A stretch of DNA of 64,000 bases from Bacteroidota bacterium (lineage in GTDB: Bacteria; Bacteroidota; Bacteroidia; Bacteroidales; F082). Within the stretch, counting starts at the first letter, position 1. Each line of letters begins with the position of its first letter. A model generated the notes under the pieces. That model was given only the letters and a program-made list of their open reading frames with translations, made no database searches and was not told where the DNA came from. Shown here in pieces: positions 28,959-39,494 of the stretch. The DNA is taken from the NCBI GenBank assembly GCA_016845105.1, contig JAERTF010000051.1:52590-116589 (forward strand), written 5' to 3'. Position numbers and translations under genes: made by a program.

Positions 28959-28998
28959 AAACAAAATCCCGATAATCAACAATGATAACCGGGATTTT
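28959..28998 (-). terminator. Rho-independent terminator of atpD-atpC
   Basis: Arms aaaatcccg (28963-28971) and cgggatttt (28990-28998). Read on minus, the stem ends in ttttgttttt. It lies 36 bases after the atpC stop, closing the atpDC transcript before it could reach atpB. Confidence 0.75.
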
Positions 28999-29033
28999 CC
29001 AGTGGTTACCTGCCATATGCAGATAGTATTTCT

Positions 29034-29267
29034 TTACTCAGCTAATATCAGAACCTTATTTTCAAGTACTTCTATTACACCACCATTTATTTCGAAAAAC
29101 TCTTCTTTTCCATCCTTCTTAATTTTAACTTTTCCTTGTTTTAAAGCTGAAATAAGTGGAGCATGGTTATTTAAAATTTCAAACGACCCATCAATTCCAG
29201 GTAATTGAACCAATTCAGCTTCACCTGTATAGATGGTACGATCGGGAGTGATTATTTCTAGTTTCAT
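29034..29267 (-). CDS. atpC: ATP synthase F1 subunit epsilon, short form
   Basis: The 77 residues contain only the N-terminal beta-sandwich (KLEIITPDRTIYTGEAELVQLPG, GSFEILNNHAPLISAL, GGVIEVLENKVLILAE). The C-terminal helical hairpin that inhibits ATP hydrolysis in the long form (about 135 residues in E. coli) is absent, and the stop is not caused by an evident frameshift. Short epsilon subunits are usual in Bacteroidota. It follows atpD by 60 bp and is followed by a terminator. Confidence 0.93.
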   Translation of the reverse strand: MKLEIITPDRTIYTGEAELVQLPGIDGSFEILNNHAPLISALKQGKVKIKKDGKEEFFEINGGVIEVLENKVLILAE

Positions 29268-29327
29268 TTGATGTAGTTTTAGATGAAAAAAGTTAGTTGA
29301 TAATAATCAATACTTAACCTTTAACTC

Positions 29328-30842
<1,515 letters not shown>

Positions 30843-30870
30843 CTATTATTTAAGGATTTTAATGTGGGCG

Positions 30871-30878
30871 CAAATATA
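30871..30878 (-). promoter_or_regulatory. Candidate -7 element for atpD
   Basis: On minus, TATATTTG fits TAnnTTTG and lies 34 bases upstream of the atpD ATG. The -33 match is poor. Confidence 0.45.
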
Positions 30879-31039
30879 ATAATTTATACTTATTATAAAG
30901 TACTTAAAGTATCTAAAATTTGCAACACTCACATTCATGGTCATTGAGTAGTTGATTTAAAAAGTTTTCTTGATGCAGATTGTGCTAATTTATTCCATGA
31001 AATACATTTTCAGCTTTAATTAAAAAACAAATAATTAAT

Positions 31040-31047
31040 TAACTTTG
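31040..31047 (+). promoter_or_regulatory. Candidate -7 element for the unknown gene at 31071
   Basis: TAACTTTG fits TAnnTTTG, 23 bases before the ATG at 31071. Its last G is the first base of the GTG start in the ORF track, which argues against that start. Confidence 0.5.
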
Positions 31048-31070
31048 TGTTTTTACAAACCAATATTCCA

Positions 31071-31586
31071 ATGGTAAAAAAAGAGATAGAATTATTTGAG
31101 AATCAAATTGAGAAGTTAGCTTCTCCTGGGTTTGATTTGGAAGCATGGAAAAAATATTCGTTATTATTATTAACCCGGGTTTTTGGAAAGCATGATCCTA
31201 AAATTAAGCAACTGAAAAGCATAGAGTTTGAATTTAATTCATGGTCATTACGTGATGCATCGGGTAACGAGTCATATGAAGAAGGCACAAAAAAACTTGC
31301 AAGAGAGGTATTGCAAGCAGCAATTGATGAGCTTAATATTTATGGATTACCAAATTTAGTAGAAAATACAAATGAACAAACAAATGAAATCCTTACGATA
31401 ATTTCTGACGAATTTAAAGGATCACAGCTTAAAGAACTCCAAAAGATTCTTAAGTCACGAAATAGCATTGTTGAAAAGAAACGGAGGGTTAAGGAACTAA
31501 TAGAAGATCTTGGAGAGAATGCCAGCATTGAAATAATCACAAATATATTGACAAATCCAAAAGTTGCATCTCTATTGTTGGATTAG
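31071..31586 (+). CDS. Unknown alpha-helical cytoplasmic protein
   Basis: Start moved from 31047 (GTG) to ATG 31071 because of the promoter position. The 171 residues form a charged, mostly helical protein without signal peptide, membrane segment or metal motif. Visible stretches are DLEAWKKYSLLLLTRVFGKHDPKIKQ in the N-terminal third and a basic helix KSRNSIVEKKRRVKELIEDLG near the C-terminus. I do not recognise the family. It stands alone between atpD (divergent) and ileS (same strand, 151 bp downstream). Confidence 0.65.
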   Translation: MVKKEIELFENQIEKLASPGFDLEAWKKYSLLLLTRVFGKHDPKIKQLKSIEFEFNSWSLRDASGNESYEEGTKKLAREVLQAAIDELNIYGLPNLVENTNEQTNEILTIISDEFKGSQLKELQKILKSRNSIVEKKRRVKELIEDLGENASIEIITNILTNPKVASLLLD

Positions 31587-31692
31587 AAATAGTGAATCAA
31601 TAATTTGATTCTAAAAACATACCATATCCTTCAAAACTTTAACTATTTTTTCTTACTCCTCTTTAATAGTACGTAACTACCTCATTTTTTAT

Positions 31693-31700
31693 TAGTTTTG
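31693..31700 (+). promoter_or_regulatory. Candidate -7 element for ileS
   Basis: TAGTTTTG fits TAnnTTTG, 37 bases before the ileS ATG. No clear -33 TTG. Confidence 0.45.
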
Positions 31701-31737
31701 CTGCCTTATTTTTAAAATTGAGAAAAATCATTTCCTA

Positions 31738-34700
31738 ATGGGAAGAAAATACAACGAATATTCACAACTAAACTTACCTCAACTTTCGGAAGAGGTTAGA
31801 TCTAACTGGGAACAAAATGACATTTTTGCGAAGAGTTTAGAAAACAGAAAAAACAATAAACCCTTTGTATTTTATGAAGGACCACCATCAGCAAACGGAG
31901 TGCCTGGTATTCATCATGTTATGGCCCGTACCATTAAAGACTTATTTTGCCGATACCAAACTTTAAAAGGCCGATTTGTTGAGCGTAAAGCTGGTTGGGA
32001 TACACATGGGTTACCAGTAGAAATAAGCGTTGAAAAAACCCTTGGAATCACTAAAGAGGATATTGGCAAGAAGATCTCAGTAGAAGATTATAACAATGCT
32101 TGCCGTACAGAAGTGCTAAAGTACAAAGACCTTTGGGATGACTTAACCAAGAAAATTGGTTATTGGGTTGATTTGGAGCACCCATACATTACCTTCGATA
32201 ATAAATACATAGAATCGGTTTGGCATTTGTTGAAAATGCTGCATGAAAAAGACCTTCTTTACAAGGGATATAGTATTCAACCATATTCTCCTGCTGCAGG
32301 AACAGGGCTTAGTACTCATGAAATAAACCAGCCCGGATGTTACCGAGATGTTACTGATACAACAGCTGTAGCACAATTTAAGGTTATTAAGGAAGAAGCT
32401 CCACATAAGATTTTTGATAATGTTGATACTGACCTCTATATATTAGCTTGGACAACAACACCCTGGACACTACCCTCAAATACTGCACTTGCAGCTGGCG
32501 ATAAAATAGATTATATAAAAGTAGCTACATACAATCCCTATACTGGAATTCCAATCACTGTTATTCTGGCCAAAGACAGGCAAAAAGCATTTTTTAATGA
32601 AAAAAATAAAGACCTTGCTTTGGAAGAATACAAACCAGGTGATAAAAAAGTGCCATTTAAAGTTATTGGTGAGATTAAAGGGTTTGAATTGACAGGAGTT
32701 TCTTATGAGCAGCTTTTCCCTTGGGTTAAACCAATGGGCAAAGCCTTTGAAGTAATTCCAGGTGATTTTGTAACCACCGAAGATGGAACAGGGATAGTTC
32801 ATATTGCGCCTACTTTTGGTGCAGATGATAATAGGGTTGCTCTAGCTATGGGAATCGAGCCACTTGTGCTCATTGACAAGATTGGTGAACGTAGACCTAT
32901 GGTTGACTTTAAAGGAAGGTTCTTTACAATTGAAGACCTTGATGAGGAATTTGTGAAGCAGTACGTTGATGTTGATGCATATGGTGAGTTTGCTGGCAGA
33001 TTTGTTAAAAATGACTATGATGAATCTCTTGGTAAAGGTGATGCCACCCTTGACATTGATTTAGCCGTAAGTTTGAAAAAGGAAAATAAGGCTTTCAAGG
33101 TTGAAAAACACGTACACAGTTACCCACATTGCTGGCGAACAGATAAGCCAATTTTGTATTATCCTCTCGATAACTGGTTTATTAAAACAACTGCCCTAAA
33201 GGATAGAATGATAGAGCTCAATAAGACAATTAACTGGAAACCAAAAGCAACCGGTGAAGGTCGTTTTGGGAACTGGTTAGAAAACCTTGTCGACTGGAAT
33301 CTAAGTCGGTCAAGATATTGGGGAGTACCATTACCAATATGGGTAACCGAGGACCGACTTGAAGTAAAAGCAATTGGATCAGCTGAAGAATTGAAAGTAG
33401 AAGTTGAGAAATCCATGAGTGCTGGTTTTATGACCAATAGCCCAATGGCTGATTTTGAACCCGGTAATATGAGTAAGGAGAACTATGAGACCTTTGATTT
33501 CCACCGACCATATGTAGATGAAATAATTCTGGTATCGGATAGTGGGAAAAAGATGATGCGTGAGCCAGGACTTATAGATGTATGGTTCGATTCAGGATCA
33601 ATGCCATATGCCCAATTTCATTATCCATTTGAGAATAAAGAGGTTTTTGAAAACAATTTCCCTGCTGATTTTATTGCAGAAGGGGTTGATCAAACACGTG
33701 GGTGGTTTTTTACACTTCATGCCATAGCATCAATGTTATTCGATTCGGTAGCATATAAAACTGTTGTTTCCAATGGTTTAGTTCTCGACAAGAATGGCAA
33801 CAAAATGTCCAAACGTTTAGGTAATGCAGTTGACCCATTTGAAACAATTGATAAATATGGGTCGGATGCCACAAGGTGGTACATGATTACTAATTCACAA
33901 CCATGGGATAATTTGAAATTCGATGAAAATGGTATTGATGAAATTAGAAGAAAATTATTTGGGACCCTTTACAACACATATTCATTTTTTGCATTATATG
34001 CTAATATTGATGGATTTACATATAGTGAAAATGAAATACCGGTTGCCGAACGAACTGAACTCGACAGATGGATACTATCTGAGTTGAATTCACTGGTTGG
34101 GATTGTGGATGAGGCCTTTGGAAATTTTGAACCCACAAAGGCAGGTAGAGCGATTCAGTATTTCGTAAATGAGCACCTTAGTAACTGGTATGTAAGGTTA
34201 TCAAGAAGAAGATTTTGGAAAGGATCATATTCAAAAGACAAAATCGAGGCTTACCAAACATTATATACAGTATTGGAAACCATAGCTCAAATAAGTTCGC
34301 CCATTGCACCATTTTTCACAGACAGGTTATTTGTTGACCTGAATAATGTTAGCCGTAAGCACGATGTTGAGTCGGTTCATTTAAGTGATTTTCCTGTGGC
34401 TAATGATGAGTTAATCGACAAGGATTTGGAAGAAAGAATGGAGCTTGCCCAAAAAATTTCTTCCATGGTACTTTCATTGCGTAAGAAGAACTTCTTAAGA
34501 GTACGCCAACCTCTTGCAAAAATAATTATACCTGTACTTACTAACCATACAATGAACCAAATTAAGGCTGTTGAAGATCTTATTATTTCAGAGGTGAATG
34601 TTAAATCAATAGAGTACCTAACCGATGCTTCAGGAATACTTGTTAAGAAGATCAAGCCAAACTTTAAATCATTGGGGCCGAAATATGGCAAAATGATGAA

Positions 34701-35169
34701 ACAGCTTGCCGGAGCAATTCAGGGAATCGATCAGAATGGTATAAAACAACTTGAAGATACCAATCAATATTCATTATCCATTGGTGACGATAGCTTTGAA
34801 ATTACCTTGGCTGATGTGGAAATTAGTACCGAAGATATACCTGGTTGGAGTGTAGCTGTTGATGGTAGCACAACTGTTGCGCTTGATATAACTGTTACTC
34901 CTGAACTGCAGGAAGAAGGGTTGGCTCGAGAGTTTGTAAATCGGATACAAAATTTAAGAAAAGATATGGGTTTTGAAGTCACAGACAGAATCAATTTACA
35001 AGTTGAAAATAATGAGTTAACAAACAATGCACTAATTAGTTTTAATGATTATATTTGCTCAGAAACGCTTGCTGATTTGCAGTTAGTAGATCAGGTTGAA
35101 CCAAGTAAATCAGTGAATGTTGAATTATTGGAAGGAGTTTCAGTTACATTACTAATTGTAAAAAAATAG
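31738..35169 (+). CDS. ileS: Isoleucine--tRNA ligase, type 2-like, with GxHH signature
   Basis: Charges tRNA-Ile; 1143 residues, longer than E. coli IleRS (about 940) and like the eukaryote-type IleRS2 group. Class I signatures: the first motif lies in PPSANGVPGIHHVMA (GIHH at residues 57-60 instead of HxGH) and the second is KMSKR (689-693) rather than KMSKS. GWDTHGLPVE and the editing domain (TTPWTLPSNTALA, DGTGIVHIAPTFGADD) are intact, followed by the anticodon-binding domain. IleRS2 enzymes are linked to mupirocin tolerance. The gene precedes a DksA/TraR-like gene and lspA, a grouping seen in other Bacteroidota. Confidence 0.96.
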   Translation: MGRKYNEYSQLNLPQLSEEVRSNWEQNDIFAKSLENRKNNKPFVFYEGPPSANGVPGIHHVMARTIKDLFCRYQTLKGRFVERKAGWDTHGLPVEISVEKTLGITKEDIGKKISVEDYNNACRTEVLKYKDLWDDLTKKIGYWVDLEHPYITFDNKYIESVWHLLKMLHEKDLLYKGYSIQPYSPAAGTGLSTHEINQPGCYRDVTDTTAVAQFKVIKEEAPHKIFDNVDTDLYILAWTTTPWTLPSNTALAAGDKIDYIKVATYNPYTGIPITVILAKDRQKAFFNEKNKDLALEEYKPGDKKVPFKVIGEIKGFELTGVSYEQLFPWVKPMGKAFEVIPGDFVTTEDGTGIVHIAPTFGADDNRVALAMGIEPLVLIDKIGERRPMVDFKGRFFTIEDLDEEFVKQYVDVDAYGEFAGRFVKNDYDESLGKGDATLDIDLAVSLKKENKAFKVEKHVHSYPHCWRTDKPILYYPLDNWFIKTTALKDRMIELNKTINWKPKATGEGRFGNWLENLVDWNLSRSRYWGVPLPIWVTEDRLEVKAIGSAEELKVEVEKSMSAGFMTNSPMADFEPGNMSKENYETFDFHRPYVDEIILVSDSGKKMMREPGLIDVWFDSGSMPYAQFHYPFENKEVFENNFPADFIAEGVDQTRGWFFTLHAIASMLFDSVAYKTVVSNGLVLDKNGNKMSKRLGNAVDPFETIDKYGSDATRWYMITNSQPWDNLKFDENGIDEIRRKLFGTLYNTYSFFALYANIDGFTYSENEIPVAERTELDRWILSELNSLVGIVDEAFGNFEPTKAGRAIQYFVNEHLSNWYVRLSRRRFWKGSYSKDKIEAYQTLYTVLETIAQISSPIAPFFTDRLFVDLNNVSRKHDVESVHLSDFPVANDELIDKDLEERMELAQKISSMVLSLRKKNFLRVRQPLAKIIIPVLTNHTMNQIKAVEDLIISEVNVKSIEYLTDASGILVKKIKPNFKSLGPKYGKMMKQLAGAIQGIDQNGIKQLEDTNQYSLSIGDDSFEITLADVEISTEDIPGWSVAVDGSTTVALDITVTPELQEEGLAREFVNRIQNLRKDMGFEVTDRINLQVENNELTNNALISFNDYICSETLADLQLVDQVEPSKSVNVELLEGVSVTLLIVKK

Positions 35170-35209
35170 CTCTTAGTAATATATTTTTAACAATATAAAT
35201 AAAAAATAT

Positions 35210-35223
35210 CGTATATTTATACG
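35210..35223. promoter_or_regulatory. Short palindrome upstream of the TraR/DksA-like gene
   Basis: cgtatatttatacg: six-base arms around a two-base centre, 37 bases before the ATG at 35260. It could be an operator or part of the promoter; a clean TAnnTTTG is missing here. Confidence 0.3.
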
Positions 35224-35259
35224 GTCAATATACTTTGATTAACAATAAAAATAATAGTC

Positions 35260-35676
35260 ATGAAAGAGAATGAAAACGGTGATAAAAGGAAGACTAAATA
35301 CAGTGATACAGAACTTGAGGAATTCAAAAAAATAATTTTAAAAAAGCTAGGAAAAGCAAAAGAGGACTTTGATCTGTTAACAGAGGCCTATAGCAATAAT
35401 AGTGAGCACGGGACTAATGATACATCTCCTACGTTTAAAGTTTTGGAAGAGGGGCAGCAAGTACTTTCGAAGGAAGAAAATAGTCGCCTTGCAGCACGTC
35501 AGAAAAGATTTATTTCAAATCTTGAGAATGCCTTATTGAGAATTGAAAACCAAACCTATGGAATTTGCCGTGTAACTGGTAAATTAATTAGTAAGGAAAG
35601 ATTAAGAGCTGTACCTCATGCTACATTAAGCATTGATGCCAAAAATAAAATGGCAAAGCCCGATCCCATAAACTAA
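35260..35676 (+). CDS. TraR/DksA family protein with degenerate zinc finger
   Basis: A 138-residue protein with a charged N-terminal coiled coil (about 15-98) and a C-terminal zinc-finger-like segment YGICRVTGKLISKERLRAVPHAT (100-122). Only one of the four zinc-ligand Cys positions of DksA is kept (C103), as in many Bacteroidota homologues. DksA proteins insert the coiled-coil tip into the RNA polymerase secondary channel and act with ppGpp. Whether this variant does so is inference. It lies 90 bp after ileS and 6 bp before lspA. Confidence 0.85.
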   Translation: MKENENGDKRKTKYSDTELEEFKKIILKKLGKAKEDFDLLTEAYSNNSEHGTNDTSPTFKVLEEGQQVLSKEENSRLAARQKRFISNLENALLRIENQTYGICRVTGKLISKERLRAVPHATLSIDAKNKMAKPDPIN

Positions 35677-35682
35677 GCAAAT

Positions 35683-36297
35683 TTGAAAAAATCTATAATT
35701 ATAATATTGCTTGTTCTGATAGCAGATCAAGCTTTGAAGATTTGGGTTAAATTGAGTATGACCCTTGGAGAAGAAATTCCTATACTAGGTAGCTGGTTTA
35801 ACCTTTATTTTACCGAGAATAATGGAATGGCATTTGGTCTGCAGTTTGGGGGTGAATTTGGAAAGTTGTTTCTTAGTATCTTTCGTATTCTGGCAATAAT
35901 AGCCATTGCTGTATATCTGTTTATTATTATTAGAAGAGGTAAAAGTAAAGGTCTAGTAATTAGTATTTCATTAATATTTGCCGGTGCTATTGGTAATATT
36001 ATTGATAGTTCATTTTATGGGGTATTATTTACACAAAGTACATATCACACATTAGGAGCTTTTGCTTCCGAAGGCAATGGTTATTCATCATTGTTGCATG
36101 GTCGTGTTGTTGATATGCTATATTTCCCAATAATCGACTTTGTAGCTGCTGATGGACCTTCATGGTTACCTGATTGGCTTTATGGATATGATGGCCATTT
36201 CATATTTTTCCGACCAATTTTTAATATAGCTGATTCAGCAATAACCACAGGAGTTGCATGGTTATTAATTTTTGAAAGAAAAAATTTAAACTTATAG
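35683..36297 (+). CDS. lspA: Lipoprotein signal peptidase (SPII), TTG start
   Basis: An inner-membrane aspartic protease that removes signal peptides from prolipoproteins. The 204 residues include the ENNGMAFG motif, GAIGNIID, catalytic D144 in GRVVDML and catalytic D184 in FNIADSAIT. It is longer than the 164-residue E. coli enzyme owing to an extra loop (about 112-137 and 152-170), common in this phylum. The start is TTG at 35683; the next Met is residue 26, inside the conserved N-terminal region. The many lipoproteins in this window would be its substrates. Confidence 0.93.
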   Translation: MKKSIIIILLVLIADQALKIWVKLSMTLGEEIPILGSWFNLYFTENNGMAFGLQFGGEFGKLFLSIFRILAIIAIAVYLFIIIRRGKSKGLVISISLIFAGAIGNIIDSSFYGVLFTQSTYHTLGAFASEGNGYSSLLHGRVVDMLYFPIIDFVAADGPSWLPDWLYGYDGHFIFFRPIFNIADSAITTGVAWLLIFERKNLNL

Positions 36298-36312
36298 CTT
36301 TTTATAGTTTAG

Positions 36313-36345
36313 TTTGTTTTGTGGTTCAAAGTTTTAGTAACTTTA
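36313..36345 (+). promoter_or_regulatory. Candidate promoter for the outer-membrane protein gene
   Basis: TTTG (36313-36316) and TAACTTTA (36338-36345; one mismatch to TAnnTTTG) are separated by 21 bases, 28 bases before the ATG. Confidence 0.4.
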
Positions 36346-36373
36346 TCCACTAATTAAACCTAAACAAACTATT

Positions 36374-37108
36374 ATGAAAAAGGCAATTTCAATCACTGCA
36401 TATAGTTTACTCTTTATTGTATTCTTTTCTGTACAGAGCATCTCCCAAAATTCTGAAAATAATGCGTTTAACTCAAAAAAGACCGAGTTTAACATAGCCA
36501 TCGCTAACATCTTTGCTAAAGCAAATCTTGTTTATCCCTATTATTATTTAGATGGCGAATACATTAGTTATACTTATGGTCAATATCTTCGTCAACCAGA
36601 ACTTGTGCTTGGTGTAAAGTTTCATGGCGAAAAAGGAGCTTTCCGACTTGGAACTAGTTTAAAATACAGCAATATAACTGACAAAAATATAGATGATGCG
36701 GTTGACACTTATACTATCAAAAATACTACTACATCCATAAACATAGGTTATGAATGGCATACTGTTTTTAGTAGGGTTGTTTTTTTCTATGGGTTTGATA
36801 TTTCAACATCTTATGCATTTACCAAAATGGAGCGAGAATATGCAGGTAATTATCCATATGGATTAGTTAAAAATGATACCAAGGTAAATGAAACTACTTT
36901 TGGTATTAATCCCTTAGCAGGAGTAAATGTTTTCATTACTCCAAATTTATCCATCGGAACAGAAGTTAAATTTACTGCAGAATATGTTTCAGGAAAATCC
37001 GAGTATAATTCCAACAACAGCAATTCAGATGGCGATAAGAGAGAAAGTAGCGGATTCCGCACCAGGATAGGCCCTGTTGGATTTCTATCCATTAATATTC
37101 ACTTCTAG
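36374..37108 (+). CDS. Outer-membrane beta-barrel protein, unknown function
   Basis: The 244 residues begin with a signal peptide (MKKAISITAYSLLFIVFFSVQSISQ) and continue as alternating amphipathic strands rich in Tyr, Gly and Asn (YTYGQYLRQPELVLGVKF, TTSINIGYEWHTVFSRVVFFYGF, LSIGTEVKFTAEYVSG), ending in an aromatic/charged strand with terminal Phe (GFLSINIHF). That last residue is the usual barrel-assembly signal. It resembles the porin-like small barrels (outer membrane beta-barrel domain) of Bacteroidota. No specific family is recognised. Confidence 0.75.
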   Translation: MKKAISITAYSLLFIVFFSVQSISQNSENNAFNSKKTEFNIAIANIFAKANLVYPYYYLDGEYISYTYGQYLRQPELVLGVKFHGEKGAFRLGTSLKYSNITDKNIDDAVDTYTIKNTTTSINIGYEWHTVFSRVVFFYGFDISTSYAFTKMEREYAGNYPYGLVKNDTKVNETTFGINPLAGVNVFITPNLSIGTEVKFTAEYVSGKSEYNSNNSNSDGDKRESSGFRTRIGPVGFLSINIHF

Positions 37109-37209
37109 CTTACAATTAAGATCCTAGATTCTCAGGTGAATTTTTGAAATCTTAATGTCACTAGTAATATTAATTATTATTTCTCAAAAAAGATGTACTA
37201 GCCTATTGG

Positions 37210-39249
37210 TTATGGAGTTTGATAAATTTTACTATCATCCCTGTATCCACTTTCATTTTCATACCAATTCGAATAATTGGCACCATCACTTTGTGCCCAG
37301 TCTGCGAATTTTAAATGAGCAGATGTAATCTGAGTTTTTTCTATCGGATAGTTGAAGTCAAACCAAATATCGATTGCCCATGGAAGGTTGGATTCAGTTT
37401 TATAATATCTTCCTTCCGCTGGAACGCTATTGTCATGTTCTGTTCCAAATAGATTAGTAACAGCTAAATCTGTTGGTGTATGATCTGGCAAATGTATCTC
37501 CTTATCGCGATCTCCATCTATAATTAAAAATGGATTAAATGGTGGTACTCCTATTTCTGATGATGTGTAAGGTTGATCAAACTCTACAGATAAATTCAGA
37601 GTAACCGGGTCTACATATGTTGCTCCAGGAGTTGTGTTTACACCTATACCGCTTCCAGGGTATGGCAATATATTGTAAGTATTATCAAAAGCTATTACTA
37701 CGGCGTTGGTTTGACCTGTTTCAGTACCATTAGCATTTGTTGTGATATATCCTTCCTGAAGATCTTGTCCGGTTATTGCAGTAACTTTTGACGGGTCGAC
37801 AGTAAATTCAAAACCAAACCCATTATCAAAAGTAGCACCATGTGCCATTATTATTAACTCGGCATCAATTTTAACTATTTTGTTACTACCATCTGTTATT
37901 TGATTGAAATTGTAGTTAACTACCAAATCATTAAAATCATAATCACCTCTACCGGGCCATAAATCCTCATAAGCAAGTGTTCCATATGCAATATTACAAG
38001 GGTAATAATTGTTAAATGCATAGTTACTATTTGTTGGATAATCATCCAACACATCAGGTATATTATCACCATCTCCATCGGTACCAGTATAATCAACAAC
38101 AGGGAAGTCAAGTATTGCGCATGGGTCTGGGTCAACTGTTACATAGTACATTACATCATTAAAATCATGATCGCAATTGTACGGATCAGGCTTAGGGTTT
38201 TCTCTCTGAATATCTTCCCATGCCAAAATTGTTAATCCTCGACCCGGGTCATTTAACAATACACTGTGTTGTTTCAGACTTGGATCAGTTTCGGGATTGA
38301 ATTCTCGATTTGAATATAGATAGTTATAACCATCAGTAACCGCTCCATTTCTAAAGCCATCTGAAATTAGCACCCATCCAATGCCCGTATTTTCAGGAAA
38401 TGTACCTATTTCAACTTTATTGCCAGCTGTTAATCCACCACCGCTTCCTTGGAATGAGGTGTTAGGATAAATAACTGTAATTGTTTCAATATCATCTGCT
38501 GTTGTTGGTGGAGTAGAAAGATCGTAAGTGTAGAATCCTAGAACATTCCTATATCCAGCACCTTCGGAAATAAATGTTACCCATACCGTTGTTTCACATT
38601 GAAGCAACAAATCATGTTCGTAATCACTCGACATATAATCAGGGTGTGAAACCGACAGGTTTGATCCCTCTGGGAAGGAGTTATTTAAATCTGCCAAGAA
38701 ATCACCACTTATTGGATCATCAACAGTTTCAAGATAATTTGGGGTGCCTAAATTATCGTAAGTACCCAAAAATTCTATCTGACTATTTGTGCTTTTAGGA
38801 ATTATAACAGAGGCTGACTTTTTATTTACCTTAATTCCGCCAAAGCTATAATCTACAACTCCATTAACAATTGGAACTTCAATGAAGTTAACTAGACCAA
38901 TTTGTGATGTTCCTAAAACAAGACTTTCATAATGGGCAGAAACAGGCCTATTGATTGTGAAATATCCATTATTATTGGTAACGCCTTTAGCCATCAATAA
39001 TCCTCCTTCTTCTGGAAAATCAGTATAAACATATACTAAAACATTTTCCATCGGATTATCCTGGTTGTCTTTGGTGTAAATATTAACAACAATCTCTTGG
39101 GTTGTTGACCAGTTAAAAGTCTCACTAACTTTTAGATCATTCATCTCAATTGTTCCATTATCGTTTGGCTCCGTATTATTTTTATTGCATGAAATAATAA
39201 GAAAAGAGGCAGATAGAATAGTCAGTAGTAGAATTCTTAAATTTTTCAT
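37210..39249 (-). CDS. LruC/DUF4842-type lipoprotein
   Basis: A 679-residue SPII lipoprotein (Cys21 in SFLIISCNKN). Features: an Ig-like regulatory domain near the N-terminus (about 45-130, NNNGYFTINRPV); a DUF4114-like segment with FNPETDPSLKQHSVLLND and DCDHDFNDVMYYVTVD-type acidic loops; a TDGDGDNIPDVLDDYP thrombospondin-3-like calcium loop; then PGRGDYDFNDLVVNY and the DUF4842/LruC core to the end (FADWAQSDGANYSNWY). The repeated DFND motifs suggest calcium binding. LruC was described in Leptospira as an outer-membrane lipoprotein; its function here is unknown. It has its own promoter. Confidence 0.85.
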   Translation of the reverse strand: MKNLRILLLTILSASFLIISCNKNNTEPNDNGTIEMNDLKVSETFNWSTTQEIVVNIYTKDNQDNPMENVLVYVYTDFPEEGGLLMAKGVTNNNGYFTINRPVSAHYESLVLGTSQIGLVNFIEVPIVNGVVDYSFGGIKVNKKSASVIIPKSTNSQIEFLGTYDNLGTPNYLETVDDPISGDFLADLNNSFPEGSNLSVSHPDYMSSDYEHDLLLQCETTVWVTFISEGAGYRNVLGFYTYDLSTPPTTADDIETITVIYPNTSFQGSGGGLTAGNKVEIGTFPENTGIGWVLISDGFRNGAVTDGYNYLYSNREFNPETDPSLKQHSVLLNDPGRGLTILAWEDIQRENPKPDPYNCDHDFNDVMYYVTVDPDPCAILDFPVVDYTGTDGDGDNIPDVLDDYPTNSNYAFNNYYPCNIAYGTLAYEDLWPGRGDYDFNDLVVNYNFNQITDGSNKIVKIDAELIIMAHGATFDNGFGFEFTVDPSKVTAITGQDLQEGYITTNANGTETGQTNAVVIAFDNTYNILPYPGSGIGVNTTPGATYVDPVTLNLSVEFDQPYTSSEIGVPPFNPFLIIDGDRDKEIHLPDHTPTDLAVTNLFGTEHDNSVPAEGRYYKTESNLPWAIDIWFDFNYPIEKTQITSAHLKFADWAQSDGANYSNWYENESGYRDDSKIYQTP

Positions 39250-39273
39250 TTTTAGGTATTTTTGGTGATACTA

Positions 39274-39302
39274 CAAAAATAACAAAACAAAGCTTGTGCC
39301 AA
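39274..39302 (-). promoter_or_regulatory. Bacteroidota-type promoter for the LruC lipoprotein
   Basis: On minus, TTGG (TTG at 39302-39300) and TATTTTTG (39281-39274) are 18 bases apart, 24 bases before the ATG. Confidence 0.6.
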
Positions 39303-39494
39303 GTCGATATAATATTAGTTATCAACAACATAATGTTTAGTTGATAATTCAATAAAATCTAGTTTTGGTAATGTTGTCTATAATTGGGAATGTATAGTTT
39401 ATTAAAATATTGATATTTGATAAAACTCATTATTGTGAACTTTTTACTTAAACTACTTTTTAAGCTCTAACAGAAACAAACCGAGGATGTGGAA

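Larger units (their letters stand above)
28623..29033. other. Convergent intergenic region with dispersed repeats
   Basis: No ORF is supported. It holds a single REP-like arm, a CTTTGTG-type repeat, and the terminator for atpDC, each listed separately. The rest is AT-rich without visible signals. Confidence 0.6.

Noticed and set aside
31594-31611. Inverted repeat gaatcaa/ttgattc after the unknown gene at 31071
   Set aside because: AT-rich 7-bp stem with no U-tract; could be a weak 3' structure but not a supported terminator.
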